A stretch of 64,000 nt of DNA. It comes from Photobacterium lipolyticum (GTDB taxonomy: Bacteria; Pseudomonadota; Gammaproteobacteria; Enterobacterales; Vibrionaceae). Positions within the stretch are counted from its first letter, which is position 1. Every line of letters begins with the position of its first letter. The DNA lies in NCBI RefSeq assembly GCF_003026475.1, contig NZ_PYMC01000003.1:427299-491298 (forward strand), given 5' to 3'. The notes beneath the pieces were generated by a model. That model had not been told where the DNA came from. It was given only the letters and a program-made list of their open reading frames with translations, and made no database searches. Positions 39,335-48,658 of the stretch are shown in pieces. A program made the position numbers and the translations under genes.

Positions 39335-39832
39335 AATAACCTAGCCTTAAATAATCCGTTAAATTTATGTTTTTTTATAATTCCTAACAACGACATAGTA
39401 CAAAAAGTACTGAATGCATATCCATCAGTTTTATTATACAAACCAACTTATGTGATGCTAGTCACGCTCTGTGTATTGCTATTGCCGCCTTTATAATCAA
39501 TGTTTTATTGGTGAAAATAAAAAGTTTGTTATTAAATAATGTTAATAGTCAGTATGAAACAATGAAGACAACCAATCTAATAATATCTTAAAGAATAAAA
39601 AGCCTGTCGGCATTGATAATGCCTTATGACATCCTATGTTGATAAAGCACCCAACGGGTAGGTTTCCACACATTACTGACTAACCATATCACAATTTTTA
39701 CAACCAACACCCCTCAGGCGCAACAAAACAATATCATGGTATTAACATCCCATTTGTAGCGTGTAACATCCATGGCGACGATAACGTTGTGGTGCGTTTA
39801 TACACAACATAAAACCATTGGAAGGAAAGTAT
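39335..39832. other. Intergenic region before the DASS transporter
   Basis: About 500 bases between two divergent genes. It is strongly AT-rich at first and should hold both promoters. No further gene, RNA or long repeat is evident. Confidence 0.45.
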
Positions 39833-41137
39833 ATGACAGCCTTAACCCTGACACTGAAAAAGTGGCTACTTAATAGAAATAGCATGATATTCCTGGCTGA
39901 TATTATATTGTTTGCCGTTCTGCTAAATACCCTGCCTTTTGATAAAAAGGTTGTCATCGGTCTGAGTATATTGGCCTTTGTTGCTGTCTTATGGCTGACT
40001 GAAGCGGTACACGTCAGTATCACTGCGATCATCGTTCCCTTACTCGCTGTCGGTTTTGGAATATTCCAAACCCCACAAGCACTTAGCAACTTTGCCAATC
40101 CCATTATCTTCCTGTTTTTAGGTGGCTTTGCTTTAGCTGCGGCACTACATAAACAGGATCTTGATAAGGCGATTGCTGACAAAGTACTGCTTATAGCCAA
40201 AGGAAAAATGTCGGTTGCCGTATTTATGCTTTTTGGTGTGACCGCAGGCCTTTCAATGTGGATCAGCAACACCGCAACCACTGCGATGATGTTGCCACTG
40301 GTGTTAGGTATTCTAAATAAAGTCAATGCCAAAAGTGAGCGTAGCACCTATGTGTTCGTGCTTTTAGGTATTGCTTATTGTGCAAGTATTGGTGGTATTG
40401 CAACCGTTGTTGGCAGCCCGCCAAATGCGATAGCAGCCGCGGAAGTTGGCTTAAGCTTTACGGAATGGATGGCATTTGGTGTTCCCGTTGCACTTATCCT
40501 GCTTCCTATTACCGTCGCGTTACTGTATGCCATTGTAAAACCAAATTTAAAGCATACATTCGAGCTTGATCATAAACCAGTCCAGTGGGATAACGGCAAG
40601 TTGATTACCCTGGCTATCTTTTCCTTAACTGTTTTCTTGTGGATTTTCAGCAAGCCTGTTAATGCATTTCTGGGTGGATTCAGTAAATTCGATACCTTAG
40701 TCGCCCTGCTTGCTGTTGTACTTCTAGGTGTTTCCCGTGTGGTCTCATGGAAAGATATTGAAAAATCGACTGACTGGGGTGTGTTGCTATTATTTGGTGG
40801 TGGTATCTGTTTGAGTAACATTCTTAAAGCAACAGGCACCAGTGTATTCCTGGCCCACAGCCTGAGCGGGTTTCTTGAACAAGCTGGTTTGTTTTTCACT
40901 ATCTTAGTTGTTGCCGGTTTCGTGGTGTTCTTAACTGAGTTCGCAAGCAACACAGCGAGTGCAGCTCTGATAGCAATCGCCGCTTCTTGTGCATTCATGC
41001 TGCCTGTGGCAACGCCGCCTAACGCTATTGTCTTTAGTTCTGGTCACATTAAACAGAGCGAGATGTTGAAAGTCGGTATTTACCTCAACATTGCCTGCAT
41101 TATTGCACTTACGCTGTTTGCTTGGATATTCTGGTGA
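39833..41137 (+). CDS. DASS/SLC13 family anion transporter
   Basis: A 434-residue inner membrane protein with about eleven helices, of the divalent anion:sodium symporter family. The two serine-asparagine-threonine signatures that bind substrate and sodium are clear: [13 protein letters not shown] in the first half and [11 protein letters not shown] in the second, with matching GSPPNAIA and ATPPNAIV loops. Substrates are probably C4-dicarboxylates, citrate or sulfate; the sequence alone does not decide. The frame is open from a TTG five codons earlier, but GGAAGGAAAGT fits the ATG used. The gene stands alone. Confidence 0.9.
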   Translation: MTALTLTLKKWLLNRNSMIFLADIILFAVLLNTLPFDKKVVIGLSILAFVAVLWLTEAVHVSITAIIVPLLAVGFGIFQTPQALSNFANPIIFLFLGGFALAAALHKQDLDKAIADKVLLIAKGKMSVAVFMLFGVTAGLSMWISNTATTAMMLPLVLGILNKVNAKSERSTYVFVLLGIAYCASIGGIATVVGSPPNAIAAAEVGLSFTEWMAFGVPVALILLPITVALLYAIVKPNLKHTFELDHKPVQWDNGKLITLAIFSLTVFLWIFSKPVNAFLGGFSKFDTLVALLAVVLLGVSRVVSWKDIEKSTDWGVLLLFGGGICLSNILKATGTSVFLAHSLSGFLEQAGLFFTILVVAGFVVFLTEFASNTASAALIAIAASCAFMLPVATPPNAIVFSSGHIKQSEMLKVGIYLNIACIIALTLFAWIFW

Positions 41138-41181
41138 GCACTTAAATAAATCTAATAATAATGTGCTACGTTTCCTGCTTC

Positions 41182-41206
41182 GGTGGCCATATCGGCCACC
41201 TTTTTA
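41182..41206 (+). terminator. Terminator of the DASS transporter
   Basis: GGTGGCC (41182-41188) pairs with GGCCACC (41194-41200), followed by TTTTT. Confidence 0.85.
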
Positions 41207-41267
41207 TCTTACTTTCAATATTATTTATTACTACCTGTTACCTGAACATAATGAAGATAATGCCCAC

Positions 41268-42251
41268 TCAAACAATTTCATCGGCAGGATAACGAACACC
41301 TATAATTTCACGGGCTCGGGTAATGATCGCACTGACAATTTGCGTTCGCGCCAAGCCGGGATGCATGGTTTGCTGCAGTTCAATTAATCGCGCAAACTCC
41401 TCTGCTTCATAGATCATGGTATTGTCATTCTGCCATTGTGACAACGTCACTGACGGTTCACCCATTCGATGCAGTTCAACCGATTCACAATCAGAAATAC
41501 CTTGTACCAGCAATGTACCTTGCTCACCTTGCAGTTCACTCGGAACATACCCATTACTGACTTTCGAATGGGTAATAACGGCATCAAAATCATTGTAATG
41601 AAGTACTAAAGTGCCATGGGCATCAACACCTGAGTGAAGCATTACTCCCTGAGCGGTAAAGCTATTTGGCTCACCAAATAAGGCAATGGCCGCACTTAAC
41701 GGGTAGATACCAATATCCATTAATGACCCGTTTGAAAATTCGGGATTAAACGTATTAGGATTTTCGCCATTAAGAAACCGGAGATAACGGGAAGAATATT
41801 GGCAGTATGTGAAATACACTTTCCTCAACTTACCCAGCTTAGGAAGTGCTTCTCGGATCACATTAAAATTCGGGGTATAGCTTGTTTTTAATGCTTCAAA
41901 TAACACAACCCCTTTTTCTTGCGCCAATGAAATCAGGTTTTCAACTTCAAGGATATTTGAAGCTAACGGCTTTTCTCCGATAACATGCTTACCGTGCTCA
42001 ATAAACAACTTAGCTTGCGAGGCATGAAGAGAGTTAGGGCTTGCGATGTATACTGCGTCAACAGTGTCACTGGCAGCCATCTCTTCCAGACTATCAAAGC
42101 TATTTTGTACATTGTGCTTGGCTGCAAACTCTTCTGCTCGATCTAACTGACGGGAAAACACTGCCGTTAGTTGCAGCTTTTGAGAGGCGTGAGCGCCTTC
42201 TATGAATTTGTCGGTAATCCAATTGGTACCAATTACACCAAAACGTATCAT
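41268..42251 (-). CDS. Gfo/Idh/MocA family oxidoreductase
   Basis: A 327-residue NAD(P)-dependent dehydrogenase. The Rossmann fold is at the N-terminus (IRFGVIGTNWITDKFIEGAH), the family catalytic motif GEKPLA follows near residue 95, and the C-terminal beta-sheet domain carries substrate contacts (GSLMDIGIYPLSAA). The substrate is probably a sugar, inositol or trans-dihydrodiol type compound, but this cannot be read from sequence. Two adjacent ATGs are possible; AAGGATT spacing favours the second, used here. It is divergent from fabH2. Confidence 0.88.
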   Translation of the reverse strand: MIRFGVIGTNWITDKFIEGAHASQKLQLTAVFSRQLDRAEEFAAKHNVQNSFDSLEEMAASDTVDAVYIASPNSLHASQAKLFIEHGKHVIGEKPLASNILEVENLISLAQEKGVVLFEALKTSYTPNFNVIREALPKLGKLRKVYFTYCQYSSRYLRFLNGENPNTFNPEFSNGSLMDIGIYPLSAAIALFGEPNSFTAQGVMLHSGVDAHGTLVLHYNDFDAVITHSKVSNGYVPSELQGEQGTLLVQGISDCESVELHRMGEPSVTLSQWQNDNTMIYEAEEFARLIELQQTMHPGLARTQIVSAIITRAREIIGVRYPADEIV

Positions 42252-42504
42252 CATAATCCTTTGTTCTTTTACTCGATTTATCGCCATTATCCATTGAAAA
42301 AACACCCAATAATAGAGAATTAAATGCGTTGGAATATTGCGAGCCTGAACATTGCACTAAAGTCTGCATGGAGTAGTATAACCAAACCACCTCAAGATGC
42401 GGAGTTCAGCCGCTCGATTGGTGTACCATCTCAAATAACACACTAGTGCTCCTGACAGCCATATAAGTGATCACTGGTCCATGATTAATAGTGAAGAGAA
42501 TATA

Positions 42505-43587
42505 ATGTATTACGCTGAAATCACTGGCTGGGGAAAATGCCTACCACCAGCCATTTTAACAAATGACGAACTAAGTACTTTTGTCGATACCTCTGATGAA
42601 TGGATTCAAACCCGAACAGGAATTGAATCACGCCATATCAGCCATGTTAACACCTCGAAACTTGCCGAAATTGCGGGGGCACGAGCCTTAGCCGCTGCAG
42701 GAATTCATGCTGACGAACTTGATCTTATTATTGTCGCAACCTGTTCACCAGATACATTGATCCCTAATATTGCCTCGAAGGTTCAACGTGACCTTGGCGC
42801 AAGCAGAGCCGCAGCATTCGATATGAATGCGGCTTGTACCGGCTTTCTTTATGGTCTTGAGACCGCCACCCGTATGATCCAGGCGGGAAACTACCAACAT
42901 GCTTTGGTCATCGGTGCTGAACGTTTATCGTGGTATTTAGATTGGAGCAAACGCGACACCGCAGTGTTATTTGGTGATGGTGCAGGTGCAGTCGTATTAA
43001 GTAAAAGTGATAAGCCGGTTGGCGTACTACAGGCACAATTAGGTTGTGATCCTAAAGGACGAGATGTCTTAGCCATTCCTGAATTTGGTACGGCAATGGA
43101 CAGGTTTAATCCTGACGCCGGTCATTTTGATTTCCACTTTGTCGGTCGTGATATTTTCCGTCGTGCGGTTCGAGGCATGGGAACGGCAGCCAATACCGTA
43201 CTTGACCGCGCTCAGCTTAGCAGTAGTGATATTGACGTCGTTATTCCACATCAGGCAAATAAGCGTATTATCGAAGCGCTATGCGAACACGCTAAGATCC
43301 CACTCGATAAAGCATTTATTAATATCCATAAATATGGCAATACCTCGGCTGCAACAGTGCCAATCGCACTTTGTGAAGCTGTCGAAGAAGGCCGTATCAA
43401 ACCTAACAGCAAAATATTATCAGCAGCATTTGGTGCTGGCCTGACCTGGGGTGCCACCGTCATCCAGTGGGGGGAACGTACCACACCAGTCCATCAATCC
43501 GACATTGAGTTACCGGTATGTGAACAGTCAGCCAAAGATTTACTAAAAAACGCCATTGAGCACTGCATTACTCAAAAAGAGACATAA
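42505..43587 (+). CDS. fabH: Beta-ketoacyl-ACP synthase III, FabH2 type
   Basis: The enzyme condenses an acyl-CoA primer with malonyl-ACP to start fatty-acid chains. The 360 residues carry the catalytic triad: cysteine 111 in AACTGFLYG, histidine 249 in PHQANKRI and asparagine 279 in KYGNTSAA. It stands alone, outside a fab cluster, which fits the second FabH of Vibrionaceae rather than the housekeeping copy. The paralogue may prefer other primers, such as medium-chain acyl-CoA. The ATG used follows GAAGAGAATATA; an ATG eight codons earlier is less likely. Confidence 0.9.
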   Translation: MYYAEITGWGKCLPPAILTNDELSTFVDTSDEWIQTRTGIESRHISHVNTSKLAEIAGARALAAAGIHADELDLIIVATCSPDTLIPNIASKVQRDLGASRAAAFDMNAACTGFLYGLETATRMIQAGNYQHALVIGAERLSWYLDWSKRDTAVLFGDGAGAVVLSKSDKPVGVLQAQLGCDPKGRDVLAIPEFGTAMDRFNPDAGHFDFHFVGRDIFRRAVRGMGTAANTVLDRAQLSSSDIDVVIPHQANKRIIEALCEHAKIPLDKAFINIHKYGNTSAATVPIALCEAVEEGRIKPNSKILSAAFGAGLTWGATVIQWGERTTPVHQSDIELPVCEQSAKDLLKNAIEHCITQKET

Positions 43588-43607
43588 TCATCGTCTTTTA
43601 TGCGATT

Positions 43608-43634
43608 AAAAAAGCCAGTTTTGACTGGCTTTTC
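43608..43634. terminator. Bidirectional terminator between fabH and rhlE
   Basis: AAAAGCCAGT (43610-43619) pairs with ACTGGCTTTT (43624-43633). The loop is 4 bases, and both strands end in T runs between two convergent genes. Confidence 0.88.
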
Positions 43635-43657
43635 TATTGCTGGCAATAGCTTTACCA

Positions 43658-44899
43658 CTAGCGCAGCCGGCGACCACGATTCTTATGGATTTTACTTTTT
43701 GCTTTGGCCCTGCGCTTCTCTAATATTGAGCTACGGCGATTATCCACTGGAGCCAGTGTAGGATCAGGTTCATAACCTTCTAACCATTCCTGAGGTAGTC
43801 GGTTATCGAGTAGTTCTTCAATCGCTCGCAGTGCCCACTCCTCATCATGGCTCATCAATGAAATAGCACGGCCAGTCAAGCCTGCGCGGCCCGTTCTACC
43901 GATACGATGAACATAATCCTCAGCTTTAAAAGGCATATCATAATTGACCACAAAGCCAAGCTGTTCAATATCAAGCCCTCGGGCAGCAACATCTGTCGCA
44001 ACTAACGCTCTGACCTTTCCATCTTTGAATTCTGACAGCGCACGCTGTCTGGCGCCCTGGCTCTTATCGCCGTTAATTGAAACCGCTTTAATGCCATCTA
44101 AAGAGAGCTCTTTCGCGAGCGCATCTGAACCTTGCTTTGTTTTGGTAAAAATCAGTACCTGATGCCAGTTTCTGGCTCCGATCAAGTGTGACAGTAATTC
44201 ACGCTTACGATGTTTATCGACCGGATACACAATTTGCTCAACACTATCGGCGGCACTGTTAGCCGGCGTTACTTCAATCAATTTAGGCTCGTTAAGAATC
44301 GCGTATGCAAGCGTCTTAACTTGTTTAGAGAAAGTCGCAGAGAAAAACAGTGTCTGACGCTGCGCTGGCATCCGCTTCATAATACGTTTTATGTCTACGA
44401 GAAAGCCCATGTCTAACATGCGGTCGGCTTCATCCAGCACTAAACACTCAACACGGGACAGATCAACCGTACCGACAAAAGCGTGGTCCAATAAACGACC
44501 CGGGGTAGCAATCAGAATATCAACACCCGCTTTCAGGACCTTAACCTGAAGCCCCATACTGGTACCGCCGTAAGCAACAGCCACTTTTACCGGTACATTT
44601 TTGCTATAAGAAACCACGCTATCGTATACTTGCTGTGCTAATTCACGGGTTGGTGTTAGAACCAAGGCACGAATAGCATTAGCTTTTTTGTCTGTATTTT
44701 CAGTTTCCAGCAAACGATGCAGCATGGGTAAAGCAAAAGCAGCCGTTTTACCGGTTCCTGTTTGTGCACCGGCCATAATGTCATGCCCTTCCAACACTTG
44801 TGGTATGGCTTGTTGCTGAACGGGGGTTGGCGTATTAAAACCTAGCTCAGTGACGGCGTCGACTAACTGGCTATTTAGGCCTAATGCTTGAAATGACAT
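43658..44899 (-). CDS. rhlE: DEAD-box RNA helicase, RhlE type
   Basis: A 413-residue ATP-dependent RNA helicase likely involved in ribosome assembly and RNA turnover, often more needed in the cold. All motifs are in order: Q motif TPTPVQQQAIP, motif I AQTGTGKT, Ia PTRELAQQ, II VLDEADRMLDMGF, III FSATF, and VI HRIGRTGRAG. The short C-terminal tail is highly basic (EKRRAKAKSKIHKNRGRRLR), as expected for an RNA tether. The start codon is at the expected N-terminus (MSFQALGL). It is a single gene. Confidence 0.92.
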   Translation of the reverse strand: MSFQALGLNSQLVDAVTELGFNTPTPVQQQAIPQVLEGHDIMAGAQTGTGKTAAFALPMLHRLLETENTDKKANAIRALVLTPTRELAQQVYDSVVSYSKNVPVKVAVAYGGTSMGLQVKVLKAGVDILIATPGRLLDHAFVGTVDLSRVECLVLDEADRMLDMGFLVDIKRIMKRMPAQRQTLFFSATFSKQVKTLAYAILNEPKLIEVTPANSAADSVEQIVYPVDKHRKRELLSHLIGARNWHQVLIFTKTKQGSDALAKELSLDGIKAVSINGDKSQGARQRALSEFKDGKVRALVATDVAARGLDIEQLGFVVNYDMPFKAEDYVHRIGRTGRAGLTGRAISLMSHDEEWALRAIEELLDNRLPQEWLEGYEPDPTLAPVDNRRSSILEKRRAKAKSKIHKNRGRRLR

Positions 44900-45002
44900 T
44901 ATGTTTTCCTACAAATGAAACAGTATAGAGCGCGGATTTTAGCAGATATGTTTTGACCAATCACATTTAATACTAATAATGTGATGATATATTTCAGACA
45001 CA

Positions 45003-45027
45003 AAAAAGCACCGTTCCGGTGCTTTTT
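45003..45027 (-). terminator. Terminator of nagK
   Basis: AAAAAGCACCG (45003-45013) pairs with CGGTGCTTTTT (45017-45027) around a 3-base loop, 30 bases past nagK. Confidence 0.88.
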
Positions 45028-45056
45028 ATCAGTGAGGCAGTGATTATACCAATTGG

Positions 45057-45983
45057 TTACTTTTGAATATTCAGGAAAGCAGCTCCGCGAACACCGCCCG
45101 CATCACCGTATTTTGCTTTAACAATCTTCGGTACACGCGCAACAGAGAGCAGATGTTTAGGTATACGCTTCGGTAGCTCTTCGTAAAGAAGCTCAAAGTT
45201 AGATAAACCGCCACCTAATACAACAGCGTGCGGATCTAAACAAGTAAACAGATTGGCAAAACAAATTGCCAGCAATTCCAGAAAGCGTTCAACATGCTCG
45301 ACGGCTTTTTCTTCACCTTCAGCATGAAGCTTGATGATCTCAATCGCTTTCAGTTTTTCGCCATAATAGTGGGCATATAGCTGCTCAAAACCACGACCAG
45401 ATAAATAGTTATCGATACAACCTTTATTGTCACAGCCACAGGCAAATAGCGGGGCCTTTTCACCTAAGTGGAACCATGCATCGATAGGCATACGAGTGTG
45501 GCCTAGTTCGCCAGCTACGTGATTCATGCCCGAGAACACTTTGCCATCAAACACTAAACCGCCACCAAACCCCGTACCCAGGATCAAACCTAATACTGAT
45601 TTTTCATCTTGCAGCGATTCATCCCATGCTTCAGAAAGCGCGAAACAATTTGCATCATTATCAATAGACACGCTACGGCCGAGTTTTGCTTCTAGATCTT
45701 TACGTAAAAAGCGCCCTTTGGCAGCAGGAATGTTCGAGGTTAATACCGAACCATCACGCGCGTCTTCCATGCCAGGAATACCGATGCCGACTAAGCCTGC
45801 ACAGTCAAATTTCTGATCGGCTTTTTGGATGATATCAACAATAGTATCAACCAGTTTATCGTAATCATCACCAGGTGTTGCTACACGCTCTGTTGCTACA
45901 CGCTCTGTTGCTACACGCTCAAGTTTTTCATCAAATGCACCAAATTCAATCTTGGTTCCGCCTACATCAAAGCCGTAGTACAT
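45057..45983 (-). CDS. nagK: N-acetylglucosamine kinase (ROK family)
   Basis: NagK phosphorylates N-acetylglucosamine, for example from chitin or murein recycling, to N-acetylglucosamine-6-phosphate. The 308 residues show the ROK features: ATP loop [10 protein letters not shown] at the N-terminus, the catalytic aspartate in [11 protein letters not shown], the ROK signature around [12 protein letters not shown], and the zinc site [17 protein letters not shown]. Near residue 20 the five residues ERVAT are repeated three times, encoded by a 15-bp tandem repeat; E. coli NagK lacks these extra copies. The start follows TTAGGGAGTGAAAG. A 13-bp inverted repeat lies 67 bases upstream. Confidence 0.93.
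   Translation of the reverse strand: MYYGFDVGGTKIEFGAFDEKLERVATERVATERVATPGDDYDKLVDTIVDIIQKADQKFDCAGLVGIGIPGMEDARDGSVLTSNIPAAKGRFLRKDLEAKLGRSVSIDNDANCFALSEAWDESLQDEKSVLGLILGTGFGGGLVFDGKVFSGMNHVAGELGHTRMPIDAWFHLGEKAPLFACGCDNKGCIDNYLSGRGFEQLYAHYYGEKLKAIEIIKLHAEGEEKAVEHVERFLELLAICFANLFTCLDPHAVVLGGGLSNFELLYEELPKRIPKHLLSVARVPKIVKAKYGDAGGVRGAAFLNIQK
45877..45920 (-). repeat. 15-bp tandem repeat inside nagK
   Basis: The unit GTTGCTACACGCTCT (plus strand) occurs almost three times without interruption (starts at 45877, 45892 and 45907). It adds ten residues in frame to the N-terminal part of NagK. Confidence 0.95.
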
Positions 45984-46049
45984 CTTTCACTCCCTAAATT
46001 TAAAAATAAAACCTTTCATTCAAAACTTGATCGTCGCTGTTCACTGCAA

Positions 46050-46091
46050 CTATTTCGTTCAAGAACAAAAAAGTGTTGTTGAACGAAATAG
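46050..46091. promoter_or_regulatory. 13-bp inverted repeat upstream of nagK, candidate operator
   Basis: CTATTTCGTTCAA (46050-46062) and TTGAACGAAATAG (46079-46091) are exact complements with a 16-base spacer. They sit 67-108 bases before the nagK start in a 332-base gap. Half-sites with TATTTCG resemble NagC/Mlc-type targets, but the spacing is wider than those. A hairpin in the RNA is the alternative. Confidence 0.5.
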
Positions 46092-46315
46092 CAGAAGGGT
46101 TTTATCAAATAAAACTGAAAAAATTATCCACACATCTACACCTACAGACTGTGACCAATAGCTAATTTAGTGTGCGATTTTCCGGTAGCCGCTCGCGTTT
46201 GCTGAAAGAAACAGCAAAATATTACATTTAGAGCTGTGTTGTACTCATTATCAGGTTGTTTTTTAACAAAGAAATCCATTTCTTTATACCCAGTAACGTC
46301 AACACTGAATTTGGT

Positions 46316-47053
46316 TCAGGCCGCTGTGAATTCAAGATTTGTTGCCAATTTATCTTTTAGCATGTTAATTGCTGCATCATCAGGCAACAGACGGTTCATT
46401 TTTCCGGTAATATAATTTTCACGGAACACATCAAACCAAAGATCAAGAATTTCTGCATTATCGCTTTCACCAAACAAATCAATAATACGGGCGGCAACCT
46501 CGGCGGTACCAAGCTGATTCTCTTTTGACGCTTCTCTTACCTTGTAGCGAGAAGGCTTTTCCGGGCTAATCGACAGCACCGGAAATCGGTCCAGATACGG
46601 GCTTTTACGAAACATTTTCTTTGCTTCTGCCCAGCTGCCATCGAGCATGATAAATAACGGACGTTTGCCCTCGTCAAGCTCAACGTGAGTCGCGATTCGC
46701 TCAGGGGCGGCATATTCTGCGGGAAAAACCACATAAGGCTGCCACTGCGGATCATTGATCAGCTCTAGCATTGCCTGGTTGGGCTCGGTACGAGACCAGA
46801 TATAAGCAAACGTGTCTTCAAACAAATCCGCAATGAGTCGTCCCGTATTACTCGGTTTTAGAATCTCATCATCAAACATCACCAGCAAGAAAGCAGCATC
46901 AGATTCAACTGTTGGTTTTTCACTACAAATGCAGAGATGAGTGCGTAGCATACAATGACGACAACGCTCTACCTTACAGCCTCGCGCTCGAAATGGTCGG
47001 GTTGAACGAGCAAGTCGTTCTTCATATAAATCATGTACAGCGTGAATGCGCAT
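46316..47053 (-). CDS. tapT: tRNA-uridine aminocarboxypropyltransferase (DTW domain)
   Basis: TapT (YfiP) places the 3-amino-3-carboxypropyl group of S-adenosylmethionine on uridine 47 of tRNAs. The 245 residues have the DTW fold. A cysteine cluster CRHCMLRTHLCIC lies near residue 32, then the TGRLIADLF segment, and the family motif appears here as LDGSWAEAKKMFRKS, with DGSW for the name-giving D-x-x-W. It is slightly longer at both ends than E. coli TapT. It is a single gene preceded by DUF3802. Confidence 0.88.
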   Translation of the reverse strand: MRIHAVHDLYEERLARSTRPFRARGCKVERCRHCMLRTHLCICSEKPTVESDAAFLLVMFDDEILKPSNTGRLIADLFEDTFAYIWSRTEPNQAMLELINDPQWQPYVVFPAEYAAPERIATHVELDEGKRPLFIMLDGSWAEAKKMFRKSPYLDRFPVLSISPEKPSRYKVREASKENQLGTAEVAARIIDLFGESDNAEILDLWFDVFRENYITGKMNRLLPDDAAINMLKDKLATNLEFTAA

Positions 47054-47188
47054 AGCGGCTCATTATCTAAAACAAAACGCCAGCATTTTACTGGTGCATG
47101 ATTTACTTGCAATCAAAAGTCGCGTTCTGCAAGAAAATAATGACGACATAGCATCATTTTTATCAGAACAATATCCAAACGACAGCAA

Positions 47189-47214
47189 CAAAAAAGACGA
47201 CCTAAGCCGTCTTT
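47189..47214 (-). terminator. Terminator of the DUF3802 gene
   Basis: AAAGACG (47193-47199) pairs with CGTCTTT (47208-47214), with an A run that becomes a T run when read leftward. Confidence 0.75.
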
Positions 47215-47247
47215 ATCACTAAATCACCGATATATTCTAGCGGGCAA

Positions 47248-47592
47248 TTAATTGTGCAAGCCGATTGCACTATCAAATAGATTTTTTACCAGGCCGATAT
47301 AGTCTTCTAAGAAAGTAACCTGTTCATTCGTCGGACACCGACGCCATGCGCCGGCTAATACTTCACTCAGGTCATCAACCACCGCATCCGCTTCTCGCAT
47401 CAGCATAAAGCGAAAATCTGATTCTAAGTCAGGATTTTGAGAAAACACGACCATTAAGTTTGTTGCAATCATATCGGTCACAACATCTTCAACGGTATCT
47501 GTAGATACATCAGAACTCACCGTTTCAAACAGCGAAAGGTGCTCAGTAAAATATTCAATCAGCGCGTGATAACCTTCAGATTCAACTACCAT
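47248..47592 (-). CDS. DUF3802 family protein
   Basis: A 114-residue, acidic, helical protein of the DUF3802 family, found mainly in Vibrio and relatives. The pattern GYHALIEYFTEHLSLFE at the N-terminus and VEDVVTDMIATNLMVVF in the middle identify it. It has no signal or membrane segment. The function is unknown. It is downstream of the diguanylate cyclase on the same strand (85-nt gap), so it may belong to the same signalling unit. Confidence 0.8.
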   Translation of the reverse strand: MVVESEGYHALIEYFTEHLSLFETVSSDVSTDTVEDVVTDMIATNLMVVFSQNPDLESDFRFMLMREADAVVDDLSEVLAGAWRRCPTNEQVTFLEDYIGLVKNLFDSAIGLHN

Positions 47593-47677
47593 AATGATTC
47601 ATTCATAATACTTACAATTTTATTAATTGTAAGGCTAATGATTAGAATTACAATGCTTCAATGCACGGAATTTACGA

Positions 47678-48658
47678 TTAGGCGGTATCTTTTGCTAGGT
47701 TGACAATTTGCTCATAGAGCGTGGTTTGATTGCGTCCAGACTGCTTTGACTGATATAACGCCTGATCGGCTTGTTCCAGCCATTCGTCATAACTACGCAG
47801 GCCTGGATACCACTCACATATACCTAAGCTGATCGTTACATTAATACTTCTAACGTCTACCGAGACACTGGCTTGTTCAACTCGCTGGCGTAAGCGTTCG
47901 GTAAAGTACAGTCCCATCTCTGCCGCCGTGCTAGGCAGGATGATCCCAAACTCTTCACCGCCATAACGCCCTGCGATATCACTCTGACGTTTCGTTCTTC
48001 TTAATATACTGGATACGATACGAATAACACCGTCACCCGCGATATGACCGTAGGTGTCATTTACTCTTTTAAAGTGGTCAATATCGAGCATCACCAAAGT
48101 CGATGGGATCTGGGTCTGGCGACAACGTTCGAACTCCTCGGCTAGGCAGCCTTCCCAATGCCCGCGATTAAACAGTTGAGTAAGACGATCTGTCATACTC
48201 AAATGGGTCAATTGCTTGTTTGATTCACGAAGATGAGTTTTATTTTTGGCAATATCAGATACATCGGTGACCGTCAGACAAATATGGGACATGTCACCGT
48301 TCAATGACTTCAGTGGGGTAAGTGTCATATTCTGATACATAAGCTCAGAGCCACCAGATACCGGGCTAAAGTTAGAAAAGTTAAAAATTGAAGGTCGATC
48401 TTCCCAGGATGTAAATGAGCGCATTCTGAGCTTGAACGTGGATTCAATCTTGTTTTTCAGCCACTCTTCAGGTAAGTCTTTCACCGTATCAAAAAGATTC
48501 TGCCCCATAATACGTTCAGAGGATATACCACTATAAGCCTGCATAAACGTATTCCACGCCAATACAGTGTAGTTTTTGTCTAAAATAACCACCCCTGCAT
48601 CAATGTTGTCCATCACCTGCATGGTAAGGTGAAAATCTGCTAACGTGATTTGATTCAA
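47678..48658 (-). CDS. Diguanylate cyclase with N-terminal PAS domain
   Basis: A 326-residue cytoplasmic protein predicted to make cyclic di-GMP. A PAS sensor domain (about 8-140, DAGVVILDKNYTVLAWN) precedes a GGDEF domain (about 155-320). The active site GGEEF near residue 231 is intact, and the feedback-inhibition site RxxD is present as RQSD five residues upstream. The start overlaps the stop of the response-regulator gene by four bases, so the two are translationally coupled. This suggests that one regulates the other. No signal peptide is present. Confidence 0.93.
   Translation of the reverse strand: MNQITLADFHLTMQVMDNIDAGVVILDKNYTVLAWNTFMQAYSGISSERIMGQNLFDTVKDLPEEWLKNKIESTFKLRMRSFTSWEDRPSIFNFSNFSPVSGGSELMYQNMTLTPLKSLNGDMSHICLTVTDVSDIAKNKTHLRESNKQLTHLSMTDRLTQLFNRGHWEGCLAEEFERCRQTQIPSTLVMLDIDHFKRVNDTYGHIAGDGVIRIVSSILRRTKRQSDIAGRYGGEEFGIILPSTAAEMGLYFTERLRQRVEQASVSVDVRSINVTISLGICEWYPGLRSYDEWLEQADQALYQSKQSGRNQTTLYEQIVNLAKDTA

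Noticed and set aside
39742..40347. 201-codon frame opposite the DASS transporter
   Set aside because: It lies antisense to a clear membrane protein gene and is a shadow of its codon pattern.
46124..46132. TTATCCACA, a perfect DnaA-box sequence
   Set aside because: A single 9-mer is expected by chance about once in a window this size. There is no cluster and no origin-type AT-rich repeats.
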